From assembly GCF_001439685.1 (NCBI RefSeq), contig NZ_JYLH01000002.1, forward strand, positions 1 through 64,000: a stretch of 64,000 nt of DNA. Reading direction: 5' to 3'. Of this stretch, positions 54,024 through 62,539 are shown piece after piece (within the stretch, counting starts at the first letter, position 1; the number at the start of each line of letters is the position of its first letter). The notes beneath the pieces are model-generated. The model was not told the origin of the DNA, did no database searches, and saw only the letters and a program-made list of their open reading frames with translations. This stretch comes from Pseudomonas libanensis. Its GTDB lineage: Bacteria > Pseudomonadota > Gammaproteobacteria > Pseudomonadales > Pseudomonadaceae. Both the position numbers and the translations under genes were made by a program.

Positions 54024-54614
54024 TCAAGCAGTCTCTTCCAAGAATGCGTCAGACGTGAAGGCTGAAGGTAAGCGGGCGCCGCGGTGGTGTTCCCGGTGAG
54101 CCGAGAGTTTGATGGCGAGGATGTTTTCGCCCTGATGCTCGATAACCGATCCCAGGCGTTCGTACTTGACCCCGTTGATCTTGTAATAGCGTTCCATCGT
54201 GCTGTTGACGATTCCGACGATGGCATCGGCACCCGCCAGGCTGGCGGTCTTGAGGGTTTTCCAGAACAACGGCATGGCCAGTTGCGGCTCGCGGGTGGTG
54301 AAGCGTGTCATTTCCCAAATGGCGGGATGCCTGGGTGGTGTGCCTGCGCAGGCATGGCTGAACACACCCTCCAGCAGGTTGGGGAATGTGGTGGGTATCA
54401 GCCGAGCGCAGCCGACGATTGAACGCTGCTCGTTGAACGCCAGGAGGTAACGGGCGTGCTCGTTGTCGTATTGATCCCATTCATAACCGGCCTGGTGCGG
54501 TGGGATAGGCAATCGCCACCCTAGTTTTTCGACGAATTGTTCATGCCGAAAGCGGCCCAGCATGAGTTTAAGCTCGTCGTCCATTGCGCTCAGCGTGTGC
54601 TCTTCCATGTGCAT
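54024..54614 (-). CDS. phzI: LuxI-family N-acylhomoserine-lactone synthase (PhzI)
   Basis: A 196-residue AHL synthase. The invariant residues are present: Arg, Phe and Trp in RFRHEQFVEKLGWRLP, Asp residues in EWDQYDNEHARYLL, Arg in GCARLIPTT and Glu/Arg in WEMTRFTTREP. It is close to PhzI, which makes hexanoyl-type and hydroxyhexanoyl lactones in relatives; the exact acyl chain is not predictable. A perfect phz box lies upstream at 54681-54696, so a positive feedback loop with PhzR is expected. The frame is intact. Confidence 0.92.
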   Translation of the reverse strand: MHMEEHTLSAMDDELKLMLGRFRHEQFVEKLGWRLPIPPHQAGYEWDQYDNEHARYLLAFNEQRSIVGCARLIPTTFPNLLEGVFSHACAGTPPRHPAIWEMTRFTTREPQLAMPLFWKTLKTASLAGADAIVGIVNSTMERYYKINGVKYERLGSVIEHQGENILAIKLSAHREHHRGARLPSAFTSDAFLEETA

Positions 54615-54680
54615 GGCAGGGTGTTCCTTGGGGGAGGGGGGAGTGCGGTTTTTTATAGAGGACTTGTGGAGGGTTAGCGA

Positions 54681-54696
54681 CTACAAGATCTTGTAG
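54681..54696. promoter_or_regulatory. phz box upstream of phzI
   Basis: CTACAAGATCTTGTAG is a perfect 16-bp palindrome. It is 67 bp upstream of the phzI start and 194 bp from the divergent CsbD-like gene. It should be the PhzR site driving phzI and may also affect the other gene. Confidence 0.9.
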
Positions 54697-54889
54697 GGCG
54701 AGCTGGTGTGGTCGGCGGGGCTGGAGTGCAAACGAGGCGTGAGGAGTTCGAGCAGGAATCCAGCGGCCACCCCAAGAGCCTCAACAACTTTGAACTTATG
54801 CTGACGCTCATCCCCCTAACGCTGTGCAGCTAGCGCCTGGCTCAGGTTGAACCTGAGCTAACTAATTACACGCAAAGGTTTGGTGATTT

Positions 54890-55138
54890 ATGAAGAGTGA
54901 ACAAGTCGAAGGTGTTGCAGAAAAGGTTGCTGGAAAGGCACAGAGCGTCGTTGGGAAGCTGTTTGGTGATTCTAAACTGGAAGCAGAAGGCGCTGGTCGT
55001 CAAGCTGCAGGTCAGTTGACCCAGACCTACGGCGACGTAGTGGACGGCGTCACTACGTTTGTTAAAGAAAAACCAGTTGCTGCCATCGCGATTGGTGCAG
55101 TAGCGCTGCTGGTTCTAGACCGTCTCTTTCGCCGCTGA
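54890..55138 (+). CDS. CsbD-family stress protein with membrane anchor
   Basis: An 82-residue protein. The N-terminal KSEQVEGVAEKVAGKAQSVVGKLFGDSKLEAEGAGRQAAGQ is CsbD-like (a small general-stress protein). The C-terminal PVAAIAIGAVALLVLDRLFRR adds one membrane segment, as in YqjD/ElaB-type ribosome-anchoring proteins. Either family name could apply. A hairpin at about 55150-55177 may terminate it. It is divergent from phzI across a perfect phz box. Confidence 0.82.
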   Translation: MKSEQVEGVAEKVAGKAQSVVGKLFGDSKLEAEGAGRQAAGQLTQTYGDVVDGVTTFVKEKPVAAIAIGAVALLVLDRLFRR

Positions 55139-55206
55139 GTCATAGAGGAAAGGGCGTTCCGTCAGGGACGCTCCCTCAGGCTGGAATAGGCCCGAAGCCC
55201 CATCTT

Positions 55207-55371
55207 CGTGACAATCATGGCCTATCAGCATTCCTGCGCCGAGATAGGCGAGGTAAACAAGTCATACCGTTGTTGCAAGCGTGTGGCGTGTATCGCACGG
55301 CATATGAAGGCACGACGTTGCGCGAGAGCTTGGGATTGGACATTCCCAGGTTTAAGCGTGGAGGGGCCTGA
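55207..55371 (+). pseudogene. 3' relic of an FMN-dependent monooxygenase gene
   Basis: Translating from about 55261, [27 protein letters not shown] and a stop at 55369-55371 match the last 30 residues of the LLM monooxygenase at 35865-37214 ([26 protein letters not shown]). The DNA of the two is about 78% identical over 80 bases by eye, so it is an old remnant of a related gene, not a fresh copy. The rest of the gene is missing and the 5' boundary is unclear. Confidence 0.75.
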
Positions 55372-55488
55372 AGTTGAGCGGGGTATCTGCGCGTTCCTTG
55401 GGTAGTCATGCCGCCTGGCAATCGACGAGGCCTCGATGCCCTTTGCCGGGCTTGATGGGCTGAAAAACCCTTATGTTTTCCGCGTCCC

Positions 55489-55530
55489 AGAAAAGCCAAT
55501 GCCCCGACAAGTCGGGGCATTGGCTTTTCT
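55489..55530. terminator. Perfect 20-bp hairpin, bidirectional terminator
   Basis: AGAAAAGCCAATGCCCCGAC (55489-55508) pairs perfectly with 55511-55530, leaving a 2-base gap and A/T-rich ends on both strands. It is a typical bidirectional terminator. No intact gene ends here; it follows the monooxygenase relic. Confidence 0.8.
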
Positions 55531-55550
55531 TATGAGCGAGTGGTCGGTTT

Positions 55551-55583
55551 GTATCGTTTTGTATCTGCGCTTTGGATAGATAC
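55551..55583 (+). promoter_or_regulatory. Response-regulator-type operator, copy 1 (epoxide hydrolase operon)
   Basis: GTATC (55551-55555), 5 bp, GTATC (55561-55565), 13 bp, GATAC (55579-55583). The same three-part pattern with the same spacings occurs at 62934-62966 and 63001-63033. Here it lies 168 bp before the epoxide hydrolase start, in the orientation that the 62934 copy has toward the DUF2790 gene. Confidence 0.65.
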
Positions 55584-55750
55584 ACAGCGATTCTTTTAAG
55601 TCGGTTGATGACACATACGGGATACCTGCGGGGCTTTAAATGAACCCATCGAGAAGGCGCAAACCTTCTCCAATGGATGACTCATTTAACTCGCGGCTAT
55701 CTCTGCGCGTTTCGCGACGTTGTCGAACAATGACTTATAGGAAATTCAAA

Positions 55751-57118
55751 ATGCCTGCAGCTACGTTCGGTTTCACCTGGCGCCATTGTCTGGCCTCTTC
55801 CGTGAGAATGGGTGTTTTGGGGTTGGCCCTGATAACCGGCAACGGTGGTGCCTGGGCTGCTGGCCCGGCCGCCGATGCGTCAGTTGCCAGTTCGGCCTCG
55901 ACCAATCCCGAATCGATTCGACCTTATCGAATTCACGTCGATGAAGCTCAATTGACCGATCTGAAAAAGCGCATTGCAGCGACCCGCTGGCCGGACAAAG
56001 AGACCGTCAATGACGTTTCCCAAGGAGTGCAGTTAGCCCAGGTCCAGGCGCTGGTGAAGTATTGGGGCAGCGGCTATGACTGGCGCAAGGCCGAAGCAAA
56101 GCTCAATGCGCTGCCTGAATTCATCACCACTATCGACGGCGTCGATATTCAATTCATCCATGTTCGCTCGCGAAACCCCAACGCGATGCCGCTGCTTCTG
56201 ACACACGGATGGCCTGGCTCACAATTCGAGTTCCTGAAAACTATCGGCCCGCTAACGGATCCCGTTGCTTACGGCGGTAAGGTTGAAGATTCGTTCGACG
56301 TGATCATTCCATCGATTCCGGGACACGGTTTTTCCGGTAAGCCAACTGAATTGGGCTGGGGGCCGGATCGAGTCGCGAAGGCTTGGGATGTGCTCATCAA
56401 GCGTCTGGGTTATACCCACTATGTTTCCCAGGGCGGAGATCACGGTTCGGTGATATCGGATGCATTGGGCCGCCTGAATCCTCCGGGTCTGTTGGGCATT
56501 CACTTGAACATGCCGGCCACCATCCCGCCCGAATTGGTCAAGCCGATCAGTAGTGGTGACCCGGCGCCTGTCGGGCTCACTGAGCCTGAACGCAAGGCGT
56601 TTGATTCCTTGAGCACCTTCTTCGGCCGCAATGCAGCATACGGCGCGATGATGGTTACGCGCCCGCAGACTATCGGTTACCTGCTGGCCGATTCGCCTAC
56701 CGGAACTGCGGCGTGGATGTACGAAAAAATCGCCGCATGGACGGACAGTGATGGCCAGCCTGAACGGGTATTGAGCCGTGACGAGATGCTGGACGATATC
56801 AGCCTGTACTGGCTGACGAACGCAGGCGCATCGTCATCGCGTTTCTACTGGGAAAACAACAACAACAATTTCAGCGCTGCCGCGCAGAACACCGCAAGCA
56901 TCAAGGTGCCGGTGGCGATCACGGTCTTCCCGCACGAGATCTACCAGGCGCCAAAAAGCTGGGCGCAACGCGCTTACCCATCACTTTCCTACTACAGCCA
57001 GGTTAACAAGGGCGGCCACTTCGCTTCCTGGGAGCAACCTCAATTGTTCAGCGAAGAGTTGCGGGAGGCCTTCCGGCCGCTGCGCGCCAAGCTGAGCGCA
57101 ACGAAGACAGCCCAGTAG
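55751..57118 (+). CDS. Exported epoxide hydrolase (alpha/beta fold)
   Basis: A 455-residue hydrolase with an N-terminal export signal (a basic region, then GVLGLALITGNGGAWAAG). The EHN domain (RIHVDEAQLTDLKKRIAATRWPDKE) is followed by the hydrolase fold: oxyanion HGWPGS, nucleophile Asp230 in GGDHGS and His423 in GGHFASWE. These mark microsomal-type epoxide hydrolases, which open epoxides to diols. ATG 55751 follows AGGA by about 8 bp; upstream frames add unlikely sequence. It heads an operon with a second hydrolase, a cytochrome P460, a third hydrolase and an aldehyde dehydrogenase. Confidence 0.88.
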   Translation: MPAATFGFTWRHCLASSVRMGVLGLALITGNGGAWAAGPAADASVASSASTNPESIRPYRIHVDEAQLTDLKKRIAATRWPDKETVNDVSQGVQLAQVQALVKYWGSGYDWRKAEAKLNALPEFITTIDGVDIQFIHVRSRNPNAMPLLLTHGWPGSQFEFLKTIGPLTDPVAYGGKVEDSFDVIIPSIPGHGFSGKPTELGWGPDRVAKAWDVLIKRLGYTHYVSQGGDHGSVISDALGRLNPPGLLGIHLNMPATIPPELVKPISSGDPAPVGLTEPERKAFDSLSTFFGRNAAYGAMMVTRPQTIGYLLADSPTGTAAWMYEKIAAWTDSDGQPERVLSRDEMLDDISLYWLTNAGASSSRFYWENNNNNFSAAAQNTASIKVPVAITVFPHEIYQAPKSWAQRAYPSLSYYSQVNKGGHFASWEQPQLFSEELREAFRPLRAKLSATKTAQ

Positions 57119-57180
57119 CTCACACGCCATCGAGTCAACACACCGGGTCGCTATTCGGCGGCTCGCTACGGAGAAATATC

Positions 57181-58254
57181 ATGGAGATGACCTTGCTGAA
57201 CAACCAACATAAATTCAGCCGCCTGCGAGGTCTTGCCCCATCGCTGTTGGCAGCAGCGGTGCTGCAATTCGCAGCGGTGGCTGTCGGTTTTTCCCAAGCC
57301 AGCGCGGCTGATGTACCCGCGTCCACCATTGGGGCTATCACGCCGGGAGCTCACACCTCTCTCGGTGCTCTTAAGCATGTGAAAGCGGGGCTGCTGGACG
57401 TTTCTTACGCGGAACTCGGCCCAGCCGATGGCCCTGTGGTCATTTTGTTGCACGGCTGGCCCTACGATATCAACGCATACGCTGATGTCGCTCCTGCTTT
57501 GGCGGACAAGGGATATCGAGTGTTGATCCCTTCTGCGCGTGGTTATGGCGATACGCATTTTCTCTCGGCCAAGACAGTTCGCAATGGTCAACCTGCTGCG
57601 CTGGCGAGCGACCTGATCGACTTCATGGACGCGCTGAAGATCAAGACGGCGGTGCTGGGTGGGTTTGACTGGGGCGCCCGCACTGCAGATATCGTTGCCG
57701 CACTGTGGCCGGAAAGAATCAAAGCCCTGGTCGCTGTGAGCGGTTATCTGATAGGCAGCCAAGAGGCGGGCAAGGCGCCATTGCCGCCAGCCGCCGAACT
57801 GCAGTGGTGGTACCAGTTCTACTTCGCGACCGAGCGCGGGCGCCTGGGCTACGAGAAAAACACCCATGACTTCGCCAAGCTCATCTGGAAGCTGGCGTCG
57901 CCACAGTGGAATTTCGACGACGCCACTTATGAGCGCAGCGCGGCGTCCTTGCAAAACCCGGATCATGTGGCCGTGTCGATTTTCAACTATCGCTGGCGCC
58001 TGGGGTTGGTCAAGGGCGAGGCCAGATACGACGCGCTGGAAAAGAAACTCGCGGCATTCCCATCCATCAGCGTGCCCACCATCACCCTGGAAGGTGATGC
58101 GAACGGCGCACCGCACCCACCTGCCGAAGCGTACGCCAAGCGCTTCACTGGCAAGTATGAGTACCGATTGATTACCGGTGGTGTAGGTCACAACTTGCCG
58201 CAGGAAGCGCCGAAAGCCTTCTCCCAGGCGGTGATCGACGCCGATCATCTTTGA
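57181..58254 (+). CDS. Exported alpha/beta hydrolase (haloalkane dehalogenase/epoxide hydrolase type)
   Basis: A 357-residue protein with signal peptide (LLAAAVLQFAAVAVGFSQASAA). The core has HGWPYDINAY (oxyanion region), the nucleophile Asp163 in GGFDWGA and His337 in GVGHNLPQE. An Asp nucleophile after the elbow points to epoxide hydrolase, haloalkane or fluoroacetate dehalogenase chemistry, not esterase. GGAGA precedes the ATG. It follows the epoxide hydrolase by 62 bp. The exact substrate is not visible. Confidence 0.85.
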   Translation: MEMTLLNNQHKFSRLRGLAPSLLAAAVLQFAAVAVGFSQASAADVPASTIGAITPGAHTSLGALKHVKAGLLDVSYAELGPADGPVVILLHGWPYDINAYADVAPALADKGYRVLIPSARGYGDTHFLSAKTVRNGQPAALASDLIDFMDALKIKTAVLGGFDWGARTADIVAALWPERIKALVAVSGYLIGSQEAGKAPLPPAAELQWWYQFYFATERGRLGYEKNTHDFAKLIWKLASPQWNFDDATYERSAASLQNPDHVAVSIFNYRWRLGLVKGEARYDALEKKLAAFPSISVPTITLEGDANGAPHPPAEAYAKRFTGKYEYRLITGGVGHNLPQEAPKAFSQAVIDADHL

Positions 58255-58275
58255 AAACCGGCTGAGAGGATGGCG

Positions 58276-58788
58276 ATGATGAAGCTGAAATTTCTGGCCG
58301 CGATGTCGGCTGCCATTGCAATCGCAGCGTTGACCGCTACCGGTGTTGCCTCGGGCGACGCCAGTAATGGCGACGCCTCACCGATCTATGGCGTGAAATT
58401 GCCTGAAAACTACCGGCTATGGCCGCTGATTGCGCCGGCGCAGGAAGCAGCCCCCCTGAATGAACTGCGAGCCGTGCTCGGAAATGACTCGGCCATCAAG
58501 GCTTATCAGGATTCAACGCTGCCATTCCCCGATGGCACGGTGCTGGTAAAGCTGGCCTGGAAACATGTGCAGTCCCCGGAATTCGAGCCGGCGTCCATCC
58601 CGGGGCCGGCCACGACCGTGCAGGTGATGGTCAAGGACTCGAAAAAATATGCAGCAACCGGTGGCTGGGGATTCGGGCGGTTTATCAACGGTAAACCGGC
58701 CGATGAAGCCCAGCACGAAACCTGCTTCGCCTGTCACCAGGCGCGAGTGCGTAATCACGACTTTGTCTTCACTCGCTTCGCTCCCTGA
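58276..58788 (+). CDS. Cytochrome P460-family haem protein
   Basis: A 170-residue exported protein with signal peptide (FLAAMSAAIAIAALTATGVA) and one c-type haem site CFACH (Cys150, Cys153, His154) near the C-terminus. The body (LPENYRLWPLIAPAQE, PFPDGTVLVKLAWK, GGWGFGRFINGKP) matches the cytochrome P460 family of periplasmic haem enzymes. ATG 58276 is 6 bp after GAGAGG; 58270 and 58279 are alternatives. Its place among hydrolases suggests an oxidising step on a toxic periplasmic compound (inference). Confidence 0.85.
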   Translation: MMKLKFLAAMSAAIAIAALTATGVASGDASNGDASPIYGVKLPENYRLWPLIAPAQEAAPLNELRAVLGNDSAIKAYQDSTLPFPDGTVLVKLAWKHVQSPEFEPASIPGPATTVQVMVKDSKKYAATGGWGFGRFINGKPADEAQHETCFACHQARVRNHDFVFTRFAP

Positions 58789-58812
58789 TTCCCGTCAAAC
58801 CCGGAGTTAACA

Positions 58813-59589
58813 ATGAAAAAAGTATTAACCGCACTGGCCGTCGCCGTCAGCCTGAGCATGGCGACACACGCCTGGTCGCAAACTGAAAAACCGACGATTG
58901 TGCTCGTGCATGGCGCCTTTGCCGATGCGTCGAGTTGGAATGGCGTCGTGAAGATTCTCGAGAAGGACGGTTACCCGGTGGTTGCTGCTGCCAACCCATT
59001 GCGTGGTGTAAAGAGCGATGGTTCGGCAATCTCGGCATTGCTGACGAGCATTCATTCGCCGGTGGTGTTGGTCGGCCATTCCTATGGCGGCAACGTTATC
59101 AGTGATGCGGCCAACGATCATGTCAACGTCAAAGCCCTGGTTTACGTCAGTGCGTTTGCACCTGAGGCCGGGGAAACCGTCGCCGGGCTGGCCGGCAAAT
59201 TCCCGGGCAGCACGCTGGGCCCAACGCTGGCTGCGCCTGTACCGCTGGCCGATGGGGGCAAGGATTTGTACATCCAGCAGGACAAATTTCACAACCAGTT
59301 TGCCGCTGACGTCCCCGCGAAGGAGGCGGCATTGATGGCCGCCACCCAACGTCCGGTAACGGAAGCGGCGCTCAATGAAGCGTCCGGCAGCCCTGCCTGG
59401 AAGCATATTCCGTCCTGGTACATCTACGGCGACAAGGACAAGAACATTCCCCCGCAAGCGATGGCATTCATGGCCAAGCGCGCCGCTGCCAAAGCCGTGG
59501 AAGTGATCAAGGGCGCTTCACATGTCGTGATGGTATCGAACCCGGAACCGGTTGCCCGCCTGATCGAAAAAGCCGCCACGGCGAAATGA
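58813..59589 (+). CDS. Exported alpha/beta hydrolase (esterase type)
   Basis: A 258-residue protein with a signal peptide (VLTALAVAVSLSMATHAWSQ). The hydrolase core shows VLVHGAFADASSW, the Ser nucleophile in VGHSYGG (Ser90), Asp in YGDKDKNIP and His in GASHVVMVSNP. This is a serine hydrolase fold, unlike its Asp-nucleophile neighbours. GGAG precedes the ATG. It lies 24 bp after the P460 gene. Related proteins are often found in stress-induced periplasmic sets. Confidence 0.87.
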   Translation: MKKVLTALAVAVSLSMATHAWSQTEKPTIVLVHGAFADASSWNGVVKILEKDGYPVVAAANPLRGVKSDGSAISALLTSIHSPVVLVGHSYGGNVISDAANDHVNVKALVYVSAFAPEAGETVAGLAGKFPGSTLGPTLAAPVPLADGGKDLYIQQDKFHNQFAADVPAKEAALMAATQRPVTEAALNEASGSPAWKHIPSWYIYGDKDKNIPPQAMAFMAKRAAAKAVEVIKGASHVVMVSNPEPVARLIEKAATAK

Positions 59590-59778
59590 CACGCTGAGGG
59601 CGAAGCAGCGTTTTCAGAGCTCTACGCCGAGGCGAGTTTTGCACGTCGCCCGACGGGTTTCGTTTTGAAGTTGTGCAACGCTGAAACGCGGGAGAGGGGG
59701 GATTCGACGCGGCCAACGCCTGGGCATACCGGGCGTTGTGCTTATCGCGGGCAACCGCAACCAATCAGGTACGCCACG

Positions 59779-61197
59779 ATGTGGAAGATCAATCACAGTT
59801 ACATTGATGGAGCATTCGTTCCCGTTCAGGGCAATGAAACGGTGCAATGCATCAATCCGGCTACCGAGGAGGTCATCGGTACGCTCACCCTGGCTGATCG
59901 TGAAGATGCCAGGCGAGCTATCGCGGCGGCTTCGCGTGCTCAAGTCGCGATGGGCCGCACCTCCAAGGCCGAGCGTATCCACATGCTCGAGCAGTTGCAG
60001 GCTGCCGTGCTGGCGAGCACGAATGAAATTCGCGATACCGCCATCCAAGAGTACGGTGCGCCGTTTGCCCGTGCGCAATGGGTCAGTCGCTACGCTTCGC
60101 AGTCATTTGCCAATGCGGCGCAGGTGTTGAAACACTTCGACCTGAGTCGTTCGGTCGGTGACGCTACCGTGGTGATGGAGCCGGTCGGAGTCGCCGCGCT
60201 GTTTGCCCCCTGGAACAGCACCGCCGGGACGATATGCAGCAAACTGGCATCGGCCATCGCGGCTGGTTGTGCCTCGGTCATCAAACCGAGCGAGTTGAGC
60301 CCCTTGCAGACCACTGTGCTCGCCCAAGCGTTGCATCGCGCAGCGTTGCCCAAAGGGGTTTTCAACATTCTGTTGGGACGCGGCAGTGATGTGGGTGACG
60401 AAATCAGCGCCAGCCCACTCATCGCGAAAATTTCATTCACCGGGTCCACCGCCACCGGAAAGCTCATTGCACGTGCCGGAATCGAGACCATGAAGCGAGT
60501 GAGTCTGTCGCTCACGGGGAAGTCGGCCTCTATCATCCTGGATGACGCCGATCTCGACATCGCCGTTCCCCTGGCTCTGAATGCTGCGTTCATGAACAAC
60601 GGTCAGGCATGTGTCGCCGGCACACGTCTGCTGGTGCCACGCACGCACGCCGAGGACATTATCAACCGTGTGAAAAGCCTGGTTGGAACGATGGTCGTCG
60701 GCGATCCGCAGGATCCGGCCACTGCTCTCGGGCCGCTGGTCAATCGCGCCCAATTCGACCGCGTACAAACTTTCATTCGCCGCGGGCAGGCGCAAGGCGC
60801 GACGTTGATTATCGGCGGGGAGGGCAGGCCGACCGGCTTGGACAAGGGCTATTTCGTCAGGCCTACGGTCTTTGCCGATGTCAGCAATGACATGGACATC
60901 GCGCAAGAGGAGATTTTCGGCCCGGTGCTATCGATCATTGCGTATGACTCGCAAAAACAGGCGATCGCTATTGCCAATGCCAGTCTCTACGGTTTGCAGG
61001 CTTATGTGTTTTCCCGGCAACCGGAACGTGCCCAACGCCTGGCGACCCAGTTGCAGGCCGGCTCGGTGTTGATCAACAGAATTTCGCCAGAGCTGCTGGC
61101 GCCGTTCGGCGGGGTAAAGCAGTCCGGTGTCGGCCGGGAGTTTGGAGTCTTTGGGCTGGAAGCATTTCTTGAGGCCAAAAGCATCGTGTCCGATTAA
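59779..61197 (+). CDS. Aldehyde dehydrogenase family protein lacking the usual catalytic Glu
   Basis: A 472-residue NAD(P)-dependent aldehyde dehydrogenase. The nucleophile Cys278 is in NNGQACVAG and FGPVLSI and PFGGVKQSG are present. Where the family has ELGGK, this protein has SLTGK (Ser244 in place of Glu, 34 residues before the Cys, the normal spacing). The residue that activates water is therefore missing, which may slow hydrolysis of the thioester or change the reaction. No signal peptide, so it is cytoplasmic, unlike the rest of the operon. ATG 59779 is chosen because the family starts there. A terminator follows. Confidence 0.85.
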   Translation: MWKINHSYIDGAFVPVQGNETVQCINPATEEVIGTLTLADREDARRAIAAASRAQVAMGRTSKAERIHMLEQLQAAVLASTNEIRDTAIQEYGAPFARAQWVSRYASQSFANAAQVLKHFDLSRSVGDATVVMEPVGVAALFAPWNSTAGTICSKLASAIAAGCASVIKPSELSPLQTTVLAQALHRAALPKGVFNILLGRGSDVGDEISASPLIAKISFTGSTATGKLIARAGIETMKRVSLSLTGKSASIILDDADLDIAVPLALNAAFMNNGQACVAGTRLLVPRTHAEDIINRVKSLVGTMVVGDPQDPATALGPLVNRAQFDRVQTFIRRGQAQGATLIIGGEGRPTGLDKGYFVRPTVFADVSNDMDIAQEEIFGPVLSIIAYDSQKQAIAIANASLYGLQAYVFSRQPERAQRLATQLQAGSVLINRISPELLAPFGGVKQSGVGREFGVFGLEAFLEAKSIVSD

Positions 61198-61252
61198 CCT
61201 GGGGTTGGCGGGAGATTGCGGTCGCGCAACCCAGGCAGCAGCAGAAAAAGCT

Positions 61253-61292
61253 AATGGCCCACGGCGCGTTGCCTGTGGGCCATTGTTTTTTT
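61253..61292 (+). terminator. Rho-independent terminator of the hydrolase operon
   Basis: AATGGCCCAC (61253-61262) and GTGGGCCATT (61275-61284) form a perfect 10-bp stem, followed by T7. It ends the operon after the aldehyde dehydrogenase and just precedes the convergent dipZ stop. Confidence 0.88.
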
Positions 61293-61297
61293 AAGGG

Positions 61298-62509
61298 TTA
61301 CGCGGCTGCAGCTTTCGCCTCCTGCAGCAGTTGCTGAATTATCTTTTCCTGCGTCTCGTAGCGACCTTCTCCGAAGTGGGTGAAACGCACTTGCCCTTTG
61401 GCGTCGATCAGGTAGTGCGCGGGCCAGTACTGGTTACCGAAGTTGCGCCAGATCGCGTAGTTGTTATCGATGGCCACCGGGTAAGTGATGCCGAGCTTTT
61501 TCACCTCATCCCTGACATTGCTGATGATCCGTTCAAAGCCGTATTCCGGAGTGTGGACGCCGATTACCACCAAGCCATCCTTCTCGTATTTCTGCGCCCA
61601 GTCCTTCACATACGGCAGGGCGTGCTGGCAATTGATGCAGTCGTAAGTCCAGAAATCGACGAGCACCACTTTGCCTCTGAGCGACTCACTGGTCAGTGCG
61701 GGCGAATTGAGCCATACCACTGCGCCGGCCAGCGACGGCATCGGGCCTTGGGCGCTGTCGAGGGTGGGTTCGGCCTTGGCCTTGCTTACCAGGTATTCGA
61801 CGACTTTGGGGACGCGTTCCAGCACGCCTTTTTCCAGCACACTGACGCCTTCGGACGACGCCCCGGCCAACAGCGTCTTGTCGGCACCGGTAGAAATCAC
61901 CAGCGCTGCGGCCAGGACTGCAAAACCGGTGGCGCGCCGCAGCCGACCAGTGACCGGAATCGAGGCCTTCAGGCGATTGACTAAACCGCGTCCGGCGAAA
62001 ATCAGCGTACCCAACGACAGTGCACTGCCCAGGCCGTAGGCCACCAGCAGCAGGCTGGTTTGCGCATTGGCGCCTTGCAGCATGGCGCCGGTAAGGATCA
62101 CCCCGAGGATAGGCCCGGCGCACGGCGCCCAGAGCAGGCCGGTGGCGACGCCGATCATCAGCGAACCCAGCGGCCCGGACATTTTGCGCGTCTGGGGGGC
62201 GAGGCGATTGCCCAGTAACACGAACGGGCTGGCCAGCCAGCCACTGATTCGCGCCGAGATCAGCGACAAGGCAAACAGCGCCATCACCACCAGTGCCACA
62301 TGACGCCCGGCGTTATTGGCCTGAATCACCCATTCACTGCTGACCACGGCCAGACTGGAAATCAGCACGAAGGTCAGGACCATGCCGCCAAGGGTAAGCA
62401 GGATCGATGAGCGTGTGCGGTCGATACCGGCGAACAGAAATGGCACGACCGGCAGGATACAAGGGCTGAGGACGGTCAATAAGCCGCCCAGGAATGCGAT
62501 GAGGAACAT
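61298..62509 (-). CDS. dipZ: DipZ-type thiol-disulfide protein (CcdA + thioredoxin-like)
   Basis: A 403-residue membrane protein. Residues 1-200 are a CcdA-like electron transporter (LSPCILPVVPF, LLWAPCAGPILG). A linker leads to a periplasmic thioredoxin-like TlpA domain with Cys291 and Cys294 in FWTYDCINCQHALPY and FGNQYWPAHYLID. Such DipZ proteins carry reducing power from the cytoplasm to the periplasm. It follows the DUF2790 gene by 30 bp on the same strand and is probably co-transcribed. Several neighbours are periplasmic, one a c-type cytochrome that needs reduced thiols. Confidence 0.9.
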   Translation of the reverse strand: MFLIAFLGGLLTVLSPCILPVVPFLFAGIDRTRSSILLTLGGMVLTFVLISSLAVVSSEWVIQANNAGRHVALVVMALFALSLISARISGWLASPFVLLGNRLAPQTRKMSGPLGSLMIGVATGLLWAPCAGPILGVILTGAMLQGANAQTSLLLVAYGLGSALSLGTLIFAGRGLVNRLKASIPVTGRLRRATGFAVLAAALVISTGADKTLLAGASSEGVSVLEKGVLERVPKVVEYLVSKAKAEPTLDSAQGPMPSLAGAVVWLNSPALTSESLRGKVVLVDFWTYDCINCQHALPYVKDWAQKYEKDGLVVIGVHTPEYGFERIISNVRDEVKKLGITYPVAIDNNYAIWRNFGNQYWPAHYLIDAKGQVRFTHFGEGRYETQEKIIQQLLQEAKAAAA

Positions 62510-62539
62510 AAGGGTCTCCTGATGAAATGTGGGCAGGGC

